Below are positions 36,330-46,309 of a stretch of DNA of 64,000 nucleotides, one piece after another (the first letter of the stretch is position 1; the number at the start of each line of letters is the position of its first letter). Under the pieces are notes generated by a model. That model had not been told where the DNA came from, did no database searches, and saw only the letters and a list, made by a program, of their open reading frames with translations. Location: contig JADKBS010000001.1 of assembly GCA_016714985.1 (NCBI GenBank), forward strand, positions 138,501-202,500, read 5' to 3'. This DNA is from Saprospiraceae bacterium (GTDB lineage Bacteria > Bacteroidota > Bacteroidia > Chitinophagales > Saprospiraceae). The position numbers were made by a program, and so were the translations under genes.

Positions 36330-38771
36330 ATGTTCCAGAACCATCTGAAAATCGCTTGGCGCAATCTGAAGAAGCACAAGGTGTTTTCCTTCATCAACGT
36401 CTTTGGCCTATCGGCTGGGCTGGCGTCCTGCATGTTGATATGCCTGTATATTTACCATGAGTTAAGCTATGACTTGCACCACAAAAACATCGAGCAGTTG
36501 TACCAAGTCGGAACTGTTTTCGTACGGGAGGATGGCGAACAAAAAGTGCCAAATACGCCTGGTGCCTTGGCAAAAGCCGTGCGGGATGAATTCCCGGAGG
36601 TGGTGAACACGGCTAGGTTGGCGGGCCTCTTCGTGGACGACAAGACCTTGTTCAGGTGCGAGGGCGAAAATGGCCCCGAAACCTTTTATGAAACCCATGG
36701 ATACTTGGCCGATACCTCGTTTTTTAGCTTTTTTAATTATGATTTCATCGAGGGCGATAAGGGAAATGCACTGCGCAACCCAAAGTCCATCGTGCTGTCA
36801 GCAGAAATTGCCCAGAAAATATTCGGAGTAGAGCCAGCGCTGAACAAGGTCATTCATGTGGAGAGCAATACGAACGGCGATGGGGATTATTTGGTGACTG
36901 GCGTTTTTAAGCCCAGTACTATGCCTTCGCATATTGATGCCCGATTTTTTATGTCATATATTGGTGGCGGCTTGGAGGAGTATATCAATTCACAAACCAG
37001 CATGTCGGGCAATAACCTTTTTTATACCTATATCCAATTAGAAGAAGGTGCAACTCCACAGCAAATGGAAGCCAAATTCCCTGCATTTGTTGATAAATAC
37101 ATGGGCAAAGACTTGAAGGCAGCAGGTTTTGGTAAAAAACAATTTTTATTGCCCGTAAAAGATATTCACCTTAAATCGGGTATGGACTATAATGTGACAG
37201 CCAGTGGCAATATGTCCTACTTGTATGTACTAATATCCATTGCGCTGTTTATTCTTTTAATTGCTTGTATCAATTTCATGAACCTCTCGACAGCCCGCTC
37301 CTCCACGAGGACGGGCGAGGTGGGCATCAGAAAAGTATTGGGAGCGCAGCGAAATGGCCTGGTTTACCAGTATTTGAGCGAGTCGTTGTTGATGACGAGC
37401 GTGGCCTTTGTCTTTGCCATATTATTCGTTCGGATGATATTGCCTGTCTTTGAAAATGTTTCTGAAAAAACCTTCTCATTTTCCTTGCCCCAATATGGTT
37501 ATTTACTCGCCAGCTTTTTATTGTTGAGCATATTGACTGGTTTATTGGCGGGCAGCTATCCGGCTTTTTATTTATCTTCTTTTAACCCGATTAAAGTATT
37601 AAAAGGTCGGTTAGAGAATACCTTGTCGGCTGTTTTCCTGCGAAAAGGCTTGGTGGTTTTTCAGTTCATCATTGCAGTCGTGTTGATAGCCGCCTCCGTG
37701 GTGATATACAAGCAAATGGATTTTCTGCGCTCCACTGATTTGGGCTTTGCCAAAGACCAGCAAATCGTCATTCCATTGCGAAGCGAAACTGCCAAGGGCA
37801 GCTATTCCGCTTTTAAAAACATGCTGGCCAGTACCAAAGAAGTACAATCGGTTGGGGCATCGGCCTATTATCCGGGCATTTTCAACCCCGAAGACGCCAA
37901 TTTCTACCGGGACGGCCAAACCATGAACGATGCCAAGCATACCTACACCAACCGTGTTGACCTGACCTACTTGCCCACCTTGGGCATCAAGCCCGTGGCG
38001 GGCAGGATATTCGCCGAGCAGTTTGCTGACAGCAGTTCCATGGTGCTGAACGAGACCGCCGTCCGTTCCATAGGCTTTGCAACCCCAGCGGAGGCGATCG
38101 GCAAGAAAATCTATACCGAAAGGGAGGGCCAGCGTTTCGATTATACGGTGGTGGGCGTCGTCAAGGACTTCCATTTTGAGGATTTAAAAACCCCGATTTC
38201 GCCGTTTGGATTCGAACTCAACCAAGGGACAAACTACAACTACCTGATTGCCCATGCGAAGGCTGCCGATATCGCAAAAGTATTGGGAAGCATTGAGGTT
38301 GCCTGGCAAGCCCTCAACCCAAACGAGCCTTTTGAGTACAGCTTTTTGGACGAGGATTTTCAAAAAAACTACAAGGCCGAGAACAGGCTTGCGACGGTCG
38401 TCGGGTATTTCACCTTGATGGCTGTGCTGATTTCCTGCCTGGGCCTTTTCGGGCTTGCTATGTTCACCGCCCAGCGCCGGGTGAAAGAGATTGGTGTGCG
38501 AAAAGTGCTTGGGGCAAGCATGGCAAGCATCGTTGGCTTGCTTACAAAAGAGTTCTTGTCCCTGGTCGTCATTGCATTGGTCATTGCCTCGCCCTTGGCC
38601 TATTTCTTCATGAACAAATGGCTGCAAGACTTCGCTTACCGCATTGATATTCATTGGTCGGTGTTTGCACTGGCGGGGTTGGCGGCGGTGGCGGTAGCGT
38701 TTTTGACGGTGAGTTTCCAGAGCGTGAAGGCGGCGCTGGCGAACCCGGTGAAGAGCCTACGAAGTGAGTAG
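36330..38771 (+). CDS. ABC permease 7 of 12
   Basis: 813 residues from MFQNHLKIAWRNLKKHKVFS. Coupling motifs are EVGIRKVLGAQRNGLVYQYL and EIGVRKVLGASMASIVGLLT. GVVKDFHFEDLKTPISP is present. Its middle (about 36730-37700) looks more AT-rich than neighbouring permeases. After its TAG, the 50-base junction holds a second, detached copy of the array's 3' tail (38801-38822). Confidence 0.9.
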   Translation: MFQNHLKIAWRNLKKHKVFSFINVFGLSAGLASCMLICLYIYHELSYDLHHKNIEQLYQVGTVFVREDGEQKVPNTPGALAKAVRDEFPEVVNTARLAGLFVDDKTLFRCEGENGPETFYETHGYLADTSFFSFFNYDFIEGDKGNALRNPKSIVLSAEIAQKIFGVEPALNKVIHVESNTNGDGDYLVTGVFKPSTMPSHIDARFFMSYIGGGLEEYINSQTSMSGNNLFYTYIQLEEGATPQQMEAKFPAFVDKYMGKDLKAAGFGKKQFLLPVKDIHLKSGMDYNVTASGNMSYLYVLISIALFILLIACINFMNLSTARSSTRTGEVGIRKVLGAQRNGLVYQYLSESLLMTSVAFVFAILFVRMILPVFENVSEKTFSFSLPQYGYLLASFLLLSILTGLLAGSYPAFYLSSFNPIKVLKGRLENTLSAVFLRKGLVVFQFIIAVVLIAASVVIYKQMDFLRSTDLGFAKDQQIVIPLRSETAKGSYSAFKNMLASTKEVQSVGASAYYPGIFNPEDANFYRDGQTMNDAKHTYTNRVDLTYLPTLGIKPVAGRIFAEQFADSSSMVLNETAVRSIGFATPAEAIGKKIYTEREGQRFDYTVVGVVKDFHFEDLKTPISPFGFELNQGTNYNYLIAHAKAADIAKVLGSIEVAWQALNPNEPFEYSFLDEDFQKNYKAENRLATVVGYFTLMAVLISCLGLFGLAMFTAQRRVKEIGVRKVLGASMASIVGLLTKEFLSLVVIALVIASPLAYFFMNKWLQDFAYRIDIHWSVFALAGLAAVAVAFLTVSFQSVKAALANPVKSLRSE

Positions 38772-38800
38772 GCTCAAAATCCCGTACTGAAGGTCAGGAT

Positions 38801-38822
38801 GAATTCATTGCGGAGCGAATAA
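38801..38822 (+). repeat. Detached copy of permease 3' tail after permease 7
   Basis: GAATTCATTGCGGAGCGAAT + AA matches, with one change, the end of permease genes (GAAGTCATTGCGGAGCGAAT + AA) but lies 30 bases after the real stop. It is preceded by AAATCCCGT, which also precedes the other detached copy. Confidence 0.85.
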
Positions 38823-38845
38823 TGTTCAAAAAGACAATTAGCCCA

Positions 38846-41251
38846 ATGTTCAAGAATTATGTCATAATCGCTTGGCGGAACATCGTCAAAAACAAGTTTC
38901 ACGCATCGGTGAACTTGATTGGGTTGACGGCTGGTATCTTGTTTTGCCTGCTCATCGGTGCCCATGTTTGGGGAGAGCTACAGGTCAACCAAAAGCTGCG
39001 CAATGCAGATAGGCAGTATATTTTGACAAGCATTTGGAAAGACCCGAACATCGGTCCTGAAATCACGTGCATAGCACCGTTGACGGCGCAGTTGAGGGCT
39101 GATTTCCCTGATATTGTGGCCAACTACTACCGTTGGGATGGCATCACTTCGGGCGTTTCCATTGGGAACAACCATTTTAGGGAAGGGATTCAACTCGGCG
39201 ACAGCACCTTGCTGGGGATGTTCGGGTTCAAGCTGCTGCACGGCGATGAAAACCATGCAATGAACGCTCCTTTTTCCATCGTCATCACCGCTGAAAAGGC
39301 ACGTAAGTTTTTCGGAAAAACCTCGGTGGTGGGTGAGTCGCTCACGGTACAAAACTTCGATGGAGGAAGACGGGAGTTTCAGGTAACGGGTGTGCTGGAG
39401 GACTTGCCGCAGAACAGCGTCACCCAACTGCTCGACGGCGACCCGAATGGCCTTTTTGTGCCAAAGAGCACCTACGAGTGGTTTGGAAGGACCAGTTTTG
39501 ATAATTGGCAAAACATCATCCTGGCCAGCTATGTCGAGTTGCAGCTAGGCAAATCAGCCGCTGACCTCGAAAAAGCAGTGCAGTTGTTAATGGAGCGCCG
39601 TGGCGACCCATTTTTGGTGGGAAACCTGACCGTGCGCCCCATTGCCCTGACCGAATATTACCTCCAGAGAAACGATGGCTTGGTGAAAAAAATGCTGCTG
39701 GCCTTGGCGGCTATCGGTTTTTTCATCCTAATCATGGCCATTGTCAATTTCGTGAACCTGACGATTGGCAATGCGGGAACACGTATTCGGGAAATTGGCG
39801 TCCGCAAAAGCTTGGGTGGCCAAAAAAAGCAGCTTGTCCTGCAATTTATGACAGAATCGTTCCTATTGGTTTTGGCAGCGACCACCGTTTCGCTTGCGCT
39901 GTACCCTATGGCAAGCCCGTTTTTCAGCAGTTTGGTTGGAAAAAACTTGCCGGACATCCTTGATTTCCACATCGCCTTCGCTGCCGTGCCGATTGCCGTA
40001 ATTGCCTTGATCGGTTCACTATCAGGCGTTTATCCTGCAATGGTGTTGTCATCCATGAAAACGGTTGACGCATTGGGCGGCAAATTCAAGACCGCTGCCA
40101 GCAATATCTTGCTTCGCCGGGGCTTGGTCGGTTTTCAGTTCTGCATTGCGATGCTCGTGCTCATCTCGCTGTCGGTGGTGAGCCATCAAGTCAACCATTT
40201 TTTCGGGAAATCACTTGGCTACCAAAAGGAATTCGTGCTCACGGCACAAGCGCCCCGTGATTGGACGCCAGCAGGCGTCAGGAAGATGCGAACGGTACGT
40301 GACCAGTTTGAAGCAATGCCCCAAGTGGAGCGGGCGAGCATTTCCTATGAAATCCCAAACGGCAACAACGGCGGCCAGCCCATGCTGTACCAGCAGTCGG
40401 CAGACTCGACCACAGCAATAGCCAGCCAAGCAATGGTGACAGATGAGAACTACTTGGAAACGTACCAGATTCCGTTGTTGTCGGGCAAATTTTTCGAAGC
40501 GGGTGGGCAAGACTCTGGCAAGGTCGTCCTGAACGAAAAAGCTGTGGCCAGCCTCGGTTTTGCAAGCCCAGAAGCCGCCATTGGACAGCATGTGAGGATT
40601 CCCCGTGACCCAACCGTTTTCACCATCAAGGGCGTGGTAAAAGACTTCCAGTTCGGCTCCATGCAGTCGCAGGTTCAGCCCATGGTTTTGTTCTCGGTGG
40701 ATGGCAACCCGATTTACCGCTTTTTGTCCTTCAAAATCCAACCAAACGCAACTGAGGCCACCATCGCAGCCATTTCCCAAAAATGGTCAGAACTACTGCC
40801 CGGCAGCGCCTTTGAGTACAGTTTCATGGACGAAACCTTGCGCAAAATTTACAGCACCGAGTTCCAGCTAAAGCAATCGGCCACCGTGGCGGCATGGCTT
40901 TCCCTTATCATATCGATGCTCGGTGTGCTGGGGCTTGTGTCATTGAACATCCAGCGCAGGTCGAAGGAGGTGGGGGTACGCAAAGTGCTCGGCGCTTCCA
41001 CGACTGGCATCATCGGTCTTTTCTTGAAAGAATTCGCTGTGCTTTTGCTGGTGGCAGGCATCATCGCCAGCCCAATTGCTTGGTATTTAACCAATAGTTG
41101 GCTGGCGCAATATGCCTCCCGCACGGAGCCAACAGCCACTCATTACGTGGTAGCTATCGCTGGCTTAAGCATTGCCACCTTGGTATTGATAAGCCTGCAA
41201 AGCATGAGGGCGGCGCTGGCGAACCCGGTGAAGTCGTTGCGGAGCGAGTAG
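38846..41251 (+). CDS. ABC permease 8 of 12
   Basis: 801 residues from MFKNYVIIAWRNIVKNKFHA; an in-frame ATG at 38822 would add MFKKTISP. Coupling motifs are EIGVRKSLGGQKKQLVLQF and EVGVRKVLGASTTGIIGLFL. GVVKDFQFGSMQSQVQP replaces the usual DFH. The terminal helices (WLAQYASRTEPTATHYVVAI) are unlike those of the other members and were not homogenised, but the final RAALANPVKSLRSE is shared. The same GGGGCAACC hairpin as after permease 6 follows the stop. Confidence 0.88.
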   Translation: MFKNYVIIAWRNIVKNKFHASVNLIGLTAGILFCLLIGAHVWGELQVNQKLRNADRQYILTSIWKDPNIGPEITCIAPLTAQLRADFPDIVANYYRWDGITSGVSIGNNHFREGIQLGDSTLLGMFGFKLLHGDENHAMNAPFSIVITAEKARKFFGKTSVVGESLTVQNFDGGRREFQVTGVLEDLPQNSVTQLLDGDPNGLFVPKSTYEWFGRTSFDNWQNIILASYVELQLGKSAADLEKAVQLLMERRGDPFLVGNLTVRPIALTEYYLQRNDGLVKKMLLALAAIGFFILIMAIVNFVNLTIGNAGTRIREIGVRKSLGGQKKQLVLQFMTESFLLVLAATTVSLALYPMASPFFSSLVGKNLPDILDFHIAFAAVPIAVIALIGSLSGVYPAMVLSSMKTVDALGGKFKTAASNILLRRGLVGFQFCIAMLVLISLSVVSHQVNHFFGKSLGYQKEFVLTAQAPRDWTPAGVRKMRTVRDQFEAMPQVERASISYEIPNGNNGGQPMLYQQSADSTTAIASQAMVTDENYLETYQIPLLSGKFFEAGGQDSGKVVLNEKAVASLGFASPEAAIGQHVRIPRDPTVFTIKGVVKDFQFGSMQSQVQPMVLFSVDGNPIYRFLSFKIQPNATEATIAAISQKWSELLPGSAFEYSFMDETLRKIYSTEFQLKQSATVAAWLSLIISMLGVLGLVSLNIQRRSKEVGVRKVLGASTTGIIGLFLKEFAVLLLVAGIIASPIAWYLTNSWLAQYASRTEPTATHYVVAIAGLSIATLVLISLQSMRAALANPVKSLRSE

Positions 41252-41310
41252 GGGCAACCCTTGCGGTTGCCCAAACAATCCCAACAATCCAACAATCCAA
41301 CAATCTAATC
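41249..41310. repeat. GGGGCAACC hairpin plus CAACAATC repeats
   Basis: It is the same as the element after permease 6: GAGTAGGGGCAACCCTTGCG and GTTGCCC, then CCAACAATCCAACAATCC units up to the next start. The shared stretch includes the stop codon of the gene. Confidence 0.8.
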
Positions 41311-43767
41311 ATGTCCAATCAACTAAAATTCATCTTCCGTTCCATGGCCCGAAACAAGGTCTTTTCGGGCATCAACATCGTTGGACTGGCGGTGGGCATT
41401 GCGGCAGTGATGCTCATTTACCGCATCGTTCATTTTGAATTGGCGTTCAACAAGAGCTTCGCCAACTACGAGCGCATCGTGCGCATCGTGCGGCACGACA
41501 CTGGCCCGAACGGCGAAGGTTGGACAACCTGCGTGCCAGGCCCTGCCGGACCAGCCATTCAGCAATCCGTGCCGCAGTTGGAAGCATTCAGCCGGGCGAC
41601 CGAGATATGGCCGTCCTTGGCAGTGCCCAACCCGAATGGCGGTGCGCCTTTGAAGAAATTCAACATGGAAGGCGACGAACTGGCCATGTTCGTGGACCCT
41701 GCGTTTGTGGAAATATTCGAACCTGAATGGCTGGCTGGCGACCCGCTGACTGCCTTGAGCGATGTTGGCACCATCGTCCTGACCCAAAAAATGGCGGAGA
41801 AATGCTTTGGTAACTGGGAGTCGGCCATGAACCAACACTTGGTCATGGACAACCAAGTGCAAATGACGGTTCGTGGCGTCTTGTCAGATTTTCCAGACAA
41901 TACGGATTTTCCCGTACTGGCCTTGGTTTCCTATGCTACGCTGCTGGCAAACAAGGATGCCTTTTTGGCTTTCAACAACGATGCTTGGGGGCAATGCGCC
42001 TCCAATTTCCAAGCCTACGGCCTTTTGAAAGACCCCAATCAGTTTGATGATGCCAATGCTGTTTTGGCCACTTTGGGCCAAAAAGAATACGCCGCCGACA
42101 ACCCGCAGAGCAAGGAAAAGCATGTCCACCAACTCCAAAAACTCTCCGACCTGCATTACAATGAATCCCTCTCGAACCCTGCTTACCGGACGGCCTCAAA
42201 GGACAATCTCAAGCTGATTTCCTTTATCGGACTGTTGGTGCTGGCAATGGCCTGTTTCAATTTCGTCAACCTGTCCACGGCACAGGCATCGCAGCGGGCA
42301 AAGGAAATCGGCGTCCGCAAAACGCTTGGCGTGAGCCGGGGGCAGTTGATTCGGCAGTTCCTGCTGGAAACGGGCGTGACCACCCTCGTGGCCGTTGTTT
42401 TGGGCGTGGTGCTGGCAGCGATTTCCCTCCCATTGCTCCGAAACATCTCGGATGTGCCGCCATCAACGCCGTTCCTCACCGAGCCTTCGACCTTTGCCAT
42501 GTTGGCGGTTTTGGCCGTCGCCATCACCCTGCTGGCTGGGGCTTACCCATCGCTGGTGCTGGCTGGGTTCAGCCCGGCAGGAGCCTTGAAAAGCCATTCC
42601 GCAGGGGCGCCCAAGGGTCAAGGCATAGCCCGTGGACACAGCTTGGTACGAGAAGGGCTGGTGGTGCTTCAATTCACGATTGCAGCCGGATTGATAGTTG
42701 GAACCTTGGTCAGCTTGGGGCAAATGGACTTTATCAAGCACAAGGACATGGGCTACGAAAAGGGTTTGGTCTATACTTTCAGCCTCAATCCCGACAGCAC
42801 CAGCCTTTCAAAGTTAGAAACGCTGCGCAACAAACTCCACCAACTGAACAGCGTGGAAGCCGTGAGCTTTAGCAGCGACTCACCAACCTCTGCCAATATG
42901 TCCACTACCAATTTTGCTTTTCCGGCAGGCGGTGAGGATGCGCCATTTGGCCTGCCCATAAAACTTGCGGATGCCAATTATCAAAAAACCTACGGGCTGC
43001 GCATGGTCGCTGGAAGATGGTTTGAACCGAGCGACACCATTAAGGAATGTGTGGTGAACGAATATTTGTTGAAAAAACTGGGCATAGCCGATATGGGTGC
43101 TGCCATTGGGCAAAACATCCGGCTGGGCGGCCCGAAGCCCATCAAGGTCGTGGGCGTGGTGGCCGACTTCCACACACATTCCATCCACCAGCCTTTGGAG
43201 CCTTTGATGATAGCGCCGTTCAAGCGTGCTTTTTACATGGCAGGTGTCAAAATCAAACCCGACAACCTGGCGGCAACTACGGCTTCCATCCAACGGGTGT
43301 TCGACGAGGTTTATCCAGAGCAGGTGTTTGCAGGCCAGTTTTTTGATGAAAGCGTCGCCAGTTTCTATGAAAATGAAAACCGTTTCTCCAATACCTGCAA
43401 GGGTTTTGGCCTATTGGCAGTGTTCATCGCCTGTTTGGGCTTGTTCGGCTTGAGCATGCACACCGCCGCCCGCCGCACCAAGGAAATCGGGGTGCGCAAG
43501 GTGCTGGGTGCCAGCGTGACCGGGCTGACCGGGTTGCTCGCCAAGGACTTCCTGAAATTGGTCATAGTGTCATTGGCCATCGCCTTCCCATTGGCCTATT
43601 GGTTGATGGATAAATGGCTTGCCAACTTCGCCTTCCGCATCGAAATCTCCTTTGGCGTCTTTTTGATGGCAGGTTTTGCGGCTTTGTTGGTTGCTTTTGC
43701 TGCGGTCGGTTTTCAAAGCATAAAGGCGGCGCTGGCGAACCCCGTTGAGTCACTCAAAAATGAGTGA
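41311..43767 (+). CDS. ABC permease 9 of 12 (sister of permease 1)
   Basis: 818 residues from MSNQLKFIFRSMARNKVFSG, nearly the same opening as permease 1. Other matches to permease 1 are VPNPNGGAPLKKFN, DNAWGQCASN and GVVADFHTHSIH. Coupling motifs are EIGVRKTLGVSRGQLIRQF and EIGVRKVLGASVTGLTGLLA. It ends ANPVESLKNE. A longer frame from 41098 reads through permease 8 and the spacer and was rejected. The junction after its TGA contains a second detached 3' tail. Confidence 0.9.
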   Translation: MSNQLKFIFRSMARNKVFSGINIVGLAVGIAAVMLIYRIVHFELAFNKSFANYERIVRIVRHDTGPNGEGWTTCVPGPAGPAIQQSVPQLEAFSRATEIWPSLAVPNPNGGAPLKKFNMEGDELAMFVDPAFVEIFEPEWLAGDPLTALSDVGTIVLTQKMAEKCFGNWESAMNQHLVMDNQVQMTVRGVLSDFPDNTDFPVLALVSYATLLANKDAFLAFNNDAWGQCASNFQAYGLLKDPNQFDDANAVLATLGQKEYAADNPQSKEKHVHQLQKLSDLHYNESLSNPAYRTASKDNLKLISFIGLLVLAMACFNFVNLSTAQASQRAKEIGVRKTLGVSRGQLIRQFLLETGVTTLVAVVLGVVLAAISLPLLRNISDVPPSTPFLTEPSTFAMLAVLAVAITLLAGAYPSLVLAGFSPAGALKSHSAGAPKGQGIARGHSLVREGLVVLQFTIAAGLIVGTLVSLGQMDFIKHKDMGYEKGLVYTFSLNPDSTSLSKLETLRNKLHQLNSVEAVSFSSDSPTSANMSTTNFAFPAGGEDAPFGLPIKLADANYQKTYGLRMVAGRWFEPSDTIKECVVNEYLLKKLGIADMGAAIGQNIRLGGPKPIKVVGVVADFHTHSIHQPLEPLMIAPFKRAFYMAGVKIKPDNLAATTASIQRVFDEVYPEQVFAGQFFDESVASFYENENRFSNTCKGFGLLAVFIACLGLFGLSMHTAARRTKEIGVRKVLGASVTGLTGLLAKDFLKLVIVSLAIAFPLAYWLMDKWLANFAFRIEISFGVFLMAGFAALLVAFAAVGFQSIKAALANPVESLKNE

Positions 43768-43786
43768 CGAAATCCCGTCAAAACGG

Positions 43787-43811
43787 GGTGAAGTCATTGC
43801 GGAGCGAATAA
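43787..43811 (+). repeat. Detached copy of permease 3' tail after permease 9
   Basis: GGTGAAGTCATTGCGGAGCG + AATAA, identical to the end of permease 2, lies 19 bases after the real stop of permease 9. AAATCCCGT precedes it, as in the copy after permease 7. Confidence 0.9.
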
Positions 43812-43830
43812 AAAAATGTGTACATAGACC

Positions 43831-46245
43831 ATGATAGCAGCTTATCTAAAAATCGCTTGGCGCAATTTCACCAAGCATCTTGGTATCTCGACCATCAATC
43901 TTGTTGGGCTGGCGCTTGGTGCGGCGTGCCTCCTCTTGGCCGTTGTTTTCTGGCTCGACGAGCGTGGGTTTGACAATTTTCACGCAAAAAAAGACCAGCT
44001 TTTTAGGATTACCATGTCCATGAAAGAAAGCGCCGATGCGCCGAACCAAAAAGGTGGAGGCACCCGGCAGGCACATGCAGCCCCGTTCGCAGCCGCTGCG
44101 CCAGAGGTCGAGGAATGGGTGCGCTTGTTGGGCGGCGATGTGCGGGGCGATGTTCGGGTAGGTGAAAAGACCTTGAACCTCCAGCAGCTTTTTGCCGATG
44201 AGCCTTTTTTTGAAATATTCGATTTCCCGCTCCTTTCGGGCAATCCGGCCACTGTCCTGAGTGAAATCAACTCTTGCGTGCTAACAGAAAAGACGGCCTT
44301 GGCACTGTTTGGAACGACCGATGTGGTTGGCCGTTTTTTGTACCAAGACACCAGCCCCTCAGCGGAGAAAATCGGCGACAAACCAATGATGATAGCGGGA
44401 GTGGCCAAAAACCCGCCCTCCAACTCCTCCATCCAGTTCGACATCCTGATGCCGATGCGCTATTTGCAAATCTCGTTTTTGGATGATACCTGGGTCGGTG
44501 GCTATCTTGGTACTTATGTTTTATTGGATGAAAAAGCCGATTTGACGGCGGTTTCGGCCAATTTCGACCGGGTCTTTGCGGAAAAAGCCGCTCCCGAACT
44601 TTCAAAAATGGACTATGACCCGCAAGTGCAGTTTGGCCTACAACCGATTACCGACATCCACCTGAACGCCTACCTCGGCGGCAACGGCTGGCACGAGGGC
44701 GGTACGGTCGGCGAGTCAAAAGCGATTTACTCCAACCTGTTCCTGTTGGTTGCCCTTTTCGTTTTTGGGATGGCTGCCATCAATTTCATCAATATCACGC
44801 TTGCGGCATCGCTTTCGAGGGTGAAAGAAGTGGCTGTCCGTAAGTTGAATGGCGGCAGCCGCTGGGCGATTTTTCGGCAGTTCTTGGGCGAATCGTCGCT
44901 CGTTTGTGCAGTGGCTTTTGGCCTCGCAGCGGTCGTGGCGTTCGCAGTTTTGCCCCAGTTCGAGACCATCGTTGGGCGAAAAATGAACGTGGGCATTGAC
45001 CTGCGGTCAGCGGCGAGCTTGATGCTTGTTTTTTTTGCAATCGTTTCGTTGTCAGCAACTTATCCAGCTTATTTGATTTCTAATTTCCGCCCTGTGGAAA
45101 CGCTTTCGAGCAGGAACCGCCCACAAGCGCAGTCGTTTCTGGGAAAAGTGCTGGTCGTTGTTCAGTTCTCGCTCGCCATATTTTTGGTGATTGCTGCCAC
45201 GGTTTTTTGGAGGCAACTGCAATTCATCGAGAAAAAGGACTTGGGCTATGCCCCTGAGCTGGTGATACGTTCCAATATCAATGGCGACGTTGACTATGCG
45301 TCCATCAAAACCCGCCTGAAGAACGAGGTCGCGCAACACGATTTTTTTGGAAAAATAGCCTTCGGAGGTGATTTCAACACTTGGGAGCAAGGCACAGAGA
45401 CAGGCGTAAATGGCAAAGTATTTAAAGCGGCCTACCAGCGTGGTGATGAAAATTTCGTGGAGGTGCTCGGTATTCCGCTCCTTGCTGGCCGCAGCTTTTC
45501 ATCCCCAACGAGCCGTGAGGTGCTGGTCAACGAAGCCTTTGTGAAGGCCGCCGGTCTCAAAGACCCGATTGGCGCTTCTGTTCAGATGGAAGCCAATGCC
45601 GAAGAGAAACAGCCGCCCTACCTGATTGTGGGCGTGATAAAGGACTTTCATTATGAGTCCCTGCACAAGGCCATCAAGCCATTGGCCATTTGGCAGCAGC
45701 CGTGGCACGAAGGAGGTATTTACCTGAAAATCAATCCTGCCGAGCGGCAAAAAGCCGTCGAGACCTTTGAGAAAATCTACAAGGCCTCCATTCCCAACGC
45801 CTCGCTGGAATGGCGCTTTTTGGACGAATACGTGGCGATGGATTACGTAAGGGAGCAGCGCATTCAGGCGGTCATCGGTGCGGCGGCGGGCCTTGCACTG
45901 GTCATCTGTGGGCTTGGGATGTTCAGCTTGGCGCATTTCGCAGCCCAGCGCCGCACCAAGGAAATCGGCATCCGAAAAGTCCTCGGTGCCACCACGGCGG
46001 GCATCTTCGGCATGTTGTCGAAGGACTTTTTGGCATTGGTCATTTTGTCCTTGGTCGTTGTATCGCCTTTTGCCTTCCTTTTGATGAAAAAATGGTTAGA
46101 AAATTTCGCTTATCGCATTGATATACAATGGTTTGTGTTCCTCTTGGCCGGGCTTTTGGCAATTATGGTCATGTTCGTGGCCATCAGTTTTCAAAGCTTG
46201 AAAGCGGCGCTGGCAAACCCTGCTGATTCGTTGCGTAGCGAGTAA
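43831..46245 (+). CDS. ABC permease 10 of 12
   Basis: 804 residues from MIAAYLKIAWRNFTKHLGIS. The first coupling motif is altered to EVAVRKLNGGSRWAIFRQF; the second is the standard EIGIRKVLGATTAGIFGMLS. GVIKDFHYESLHKAIKP is present. The C-terminal helices keep NFAYRIDIQW, but the tail reads ANPADSLRSE. CAACAATTC-type repeats follow the stop up to permease 11. Confidence 0.9.
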   Translation: MIAAYLKIAWRNFTKHLGISTINLVGLALGAACLLLAVVFWLDERGFDNFHAKKDQLFRITMSMKESADAPNQKGGGTRQAHAAPFAAAAPEVEEWVRLLGGDVRGDVRVGEKTLNLQQLFADEPFFEIFDFPLLSGNPATVLSEINSCVLTEKTALALFGTTDVVGRFLYQDTSPSAEKIGDKPMMIAGVAKNPPSNSSIQFDILMPMRYLQISFLDDTWVGGYLGTYVLLDEKADLTAVSANFDRVFAEKAAPELSKMDYDPQVQFGLQPITDIHLNAYLGGNGWHEGGTVGESKAIYSNLFLLVALFVFGMAAINFINITLAASLSRVKEVAVRKLNGGSRWAIFRQFLGESSLVCAVAFGLAAVVAFAVLPQFETIVGRKMNVGIDLRSAASLMLVFFAIVSLSATYPAYLISNFRPVETLSSRNRPQAQSFLGKVLVVVQFSLAIFLVIAATVFWRQLQFIEKKDLGYAPELVIRSNINGDVDYASIKTRLKNEVAQHDFFGKIAFGGDFNTWEQGTETGVNGKVFKAAYQRGDENFVEVLGIPLLAGRSFSSPTSREVLVNEAFVKAAGLKDPIGASVQMEANAEEKQPPYLIVGVIKDFHYESLHKAIKPLAIWQQPWHEGGIYLKINPAERQKAVETFEKIYKASIPNASLEWRFLDEYVAMDYVREQRIQAVIGAAAGLALVICGLGMFSLAHFAAQRRTKEIGIRKVLGATTAGIFGMLSKDFLALVILSLVVVSPFAFLLMKKWLENFAYRIDIQWFVFLLAGLLAIMVMFVAISFQSLKAALANPADSLRSE

Positions 46246-46257
46246 CCACAAAGCGGA

Positions 46258-46306
46258 AACAATCCAACAATCCAACAATTCAACAATTCAACAATCTAAC
46301 AATCCC
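46258..46306. repeat. Tandem CAACAATT/C units before permease 11
   Basis: AACAATCCAACAATCCAACA and continuing units form a G-free run directly before the start at 46310. No complementary left arm is visible here. Confidence 0.7.
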
Positions 46307-46309
46307 TTC

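Noticed and set aside
41098..41310. Longer N-terminus for permease 9
   Set aside because: For the same reason: it reads through permease 8 and the repeat spacer.
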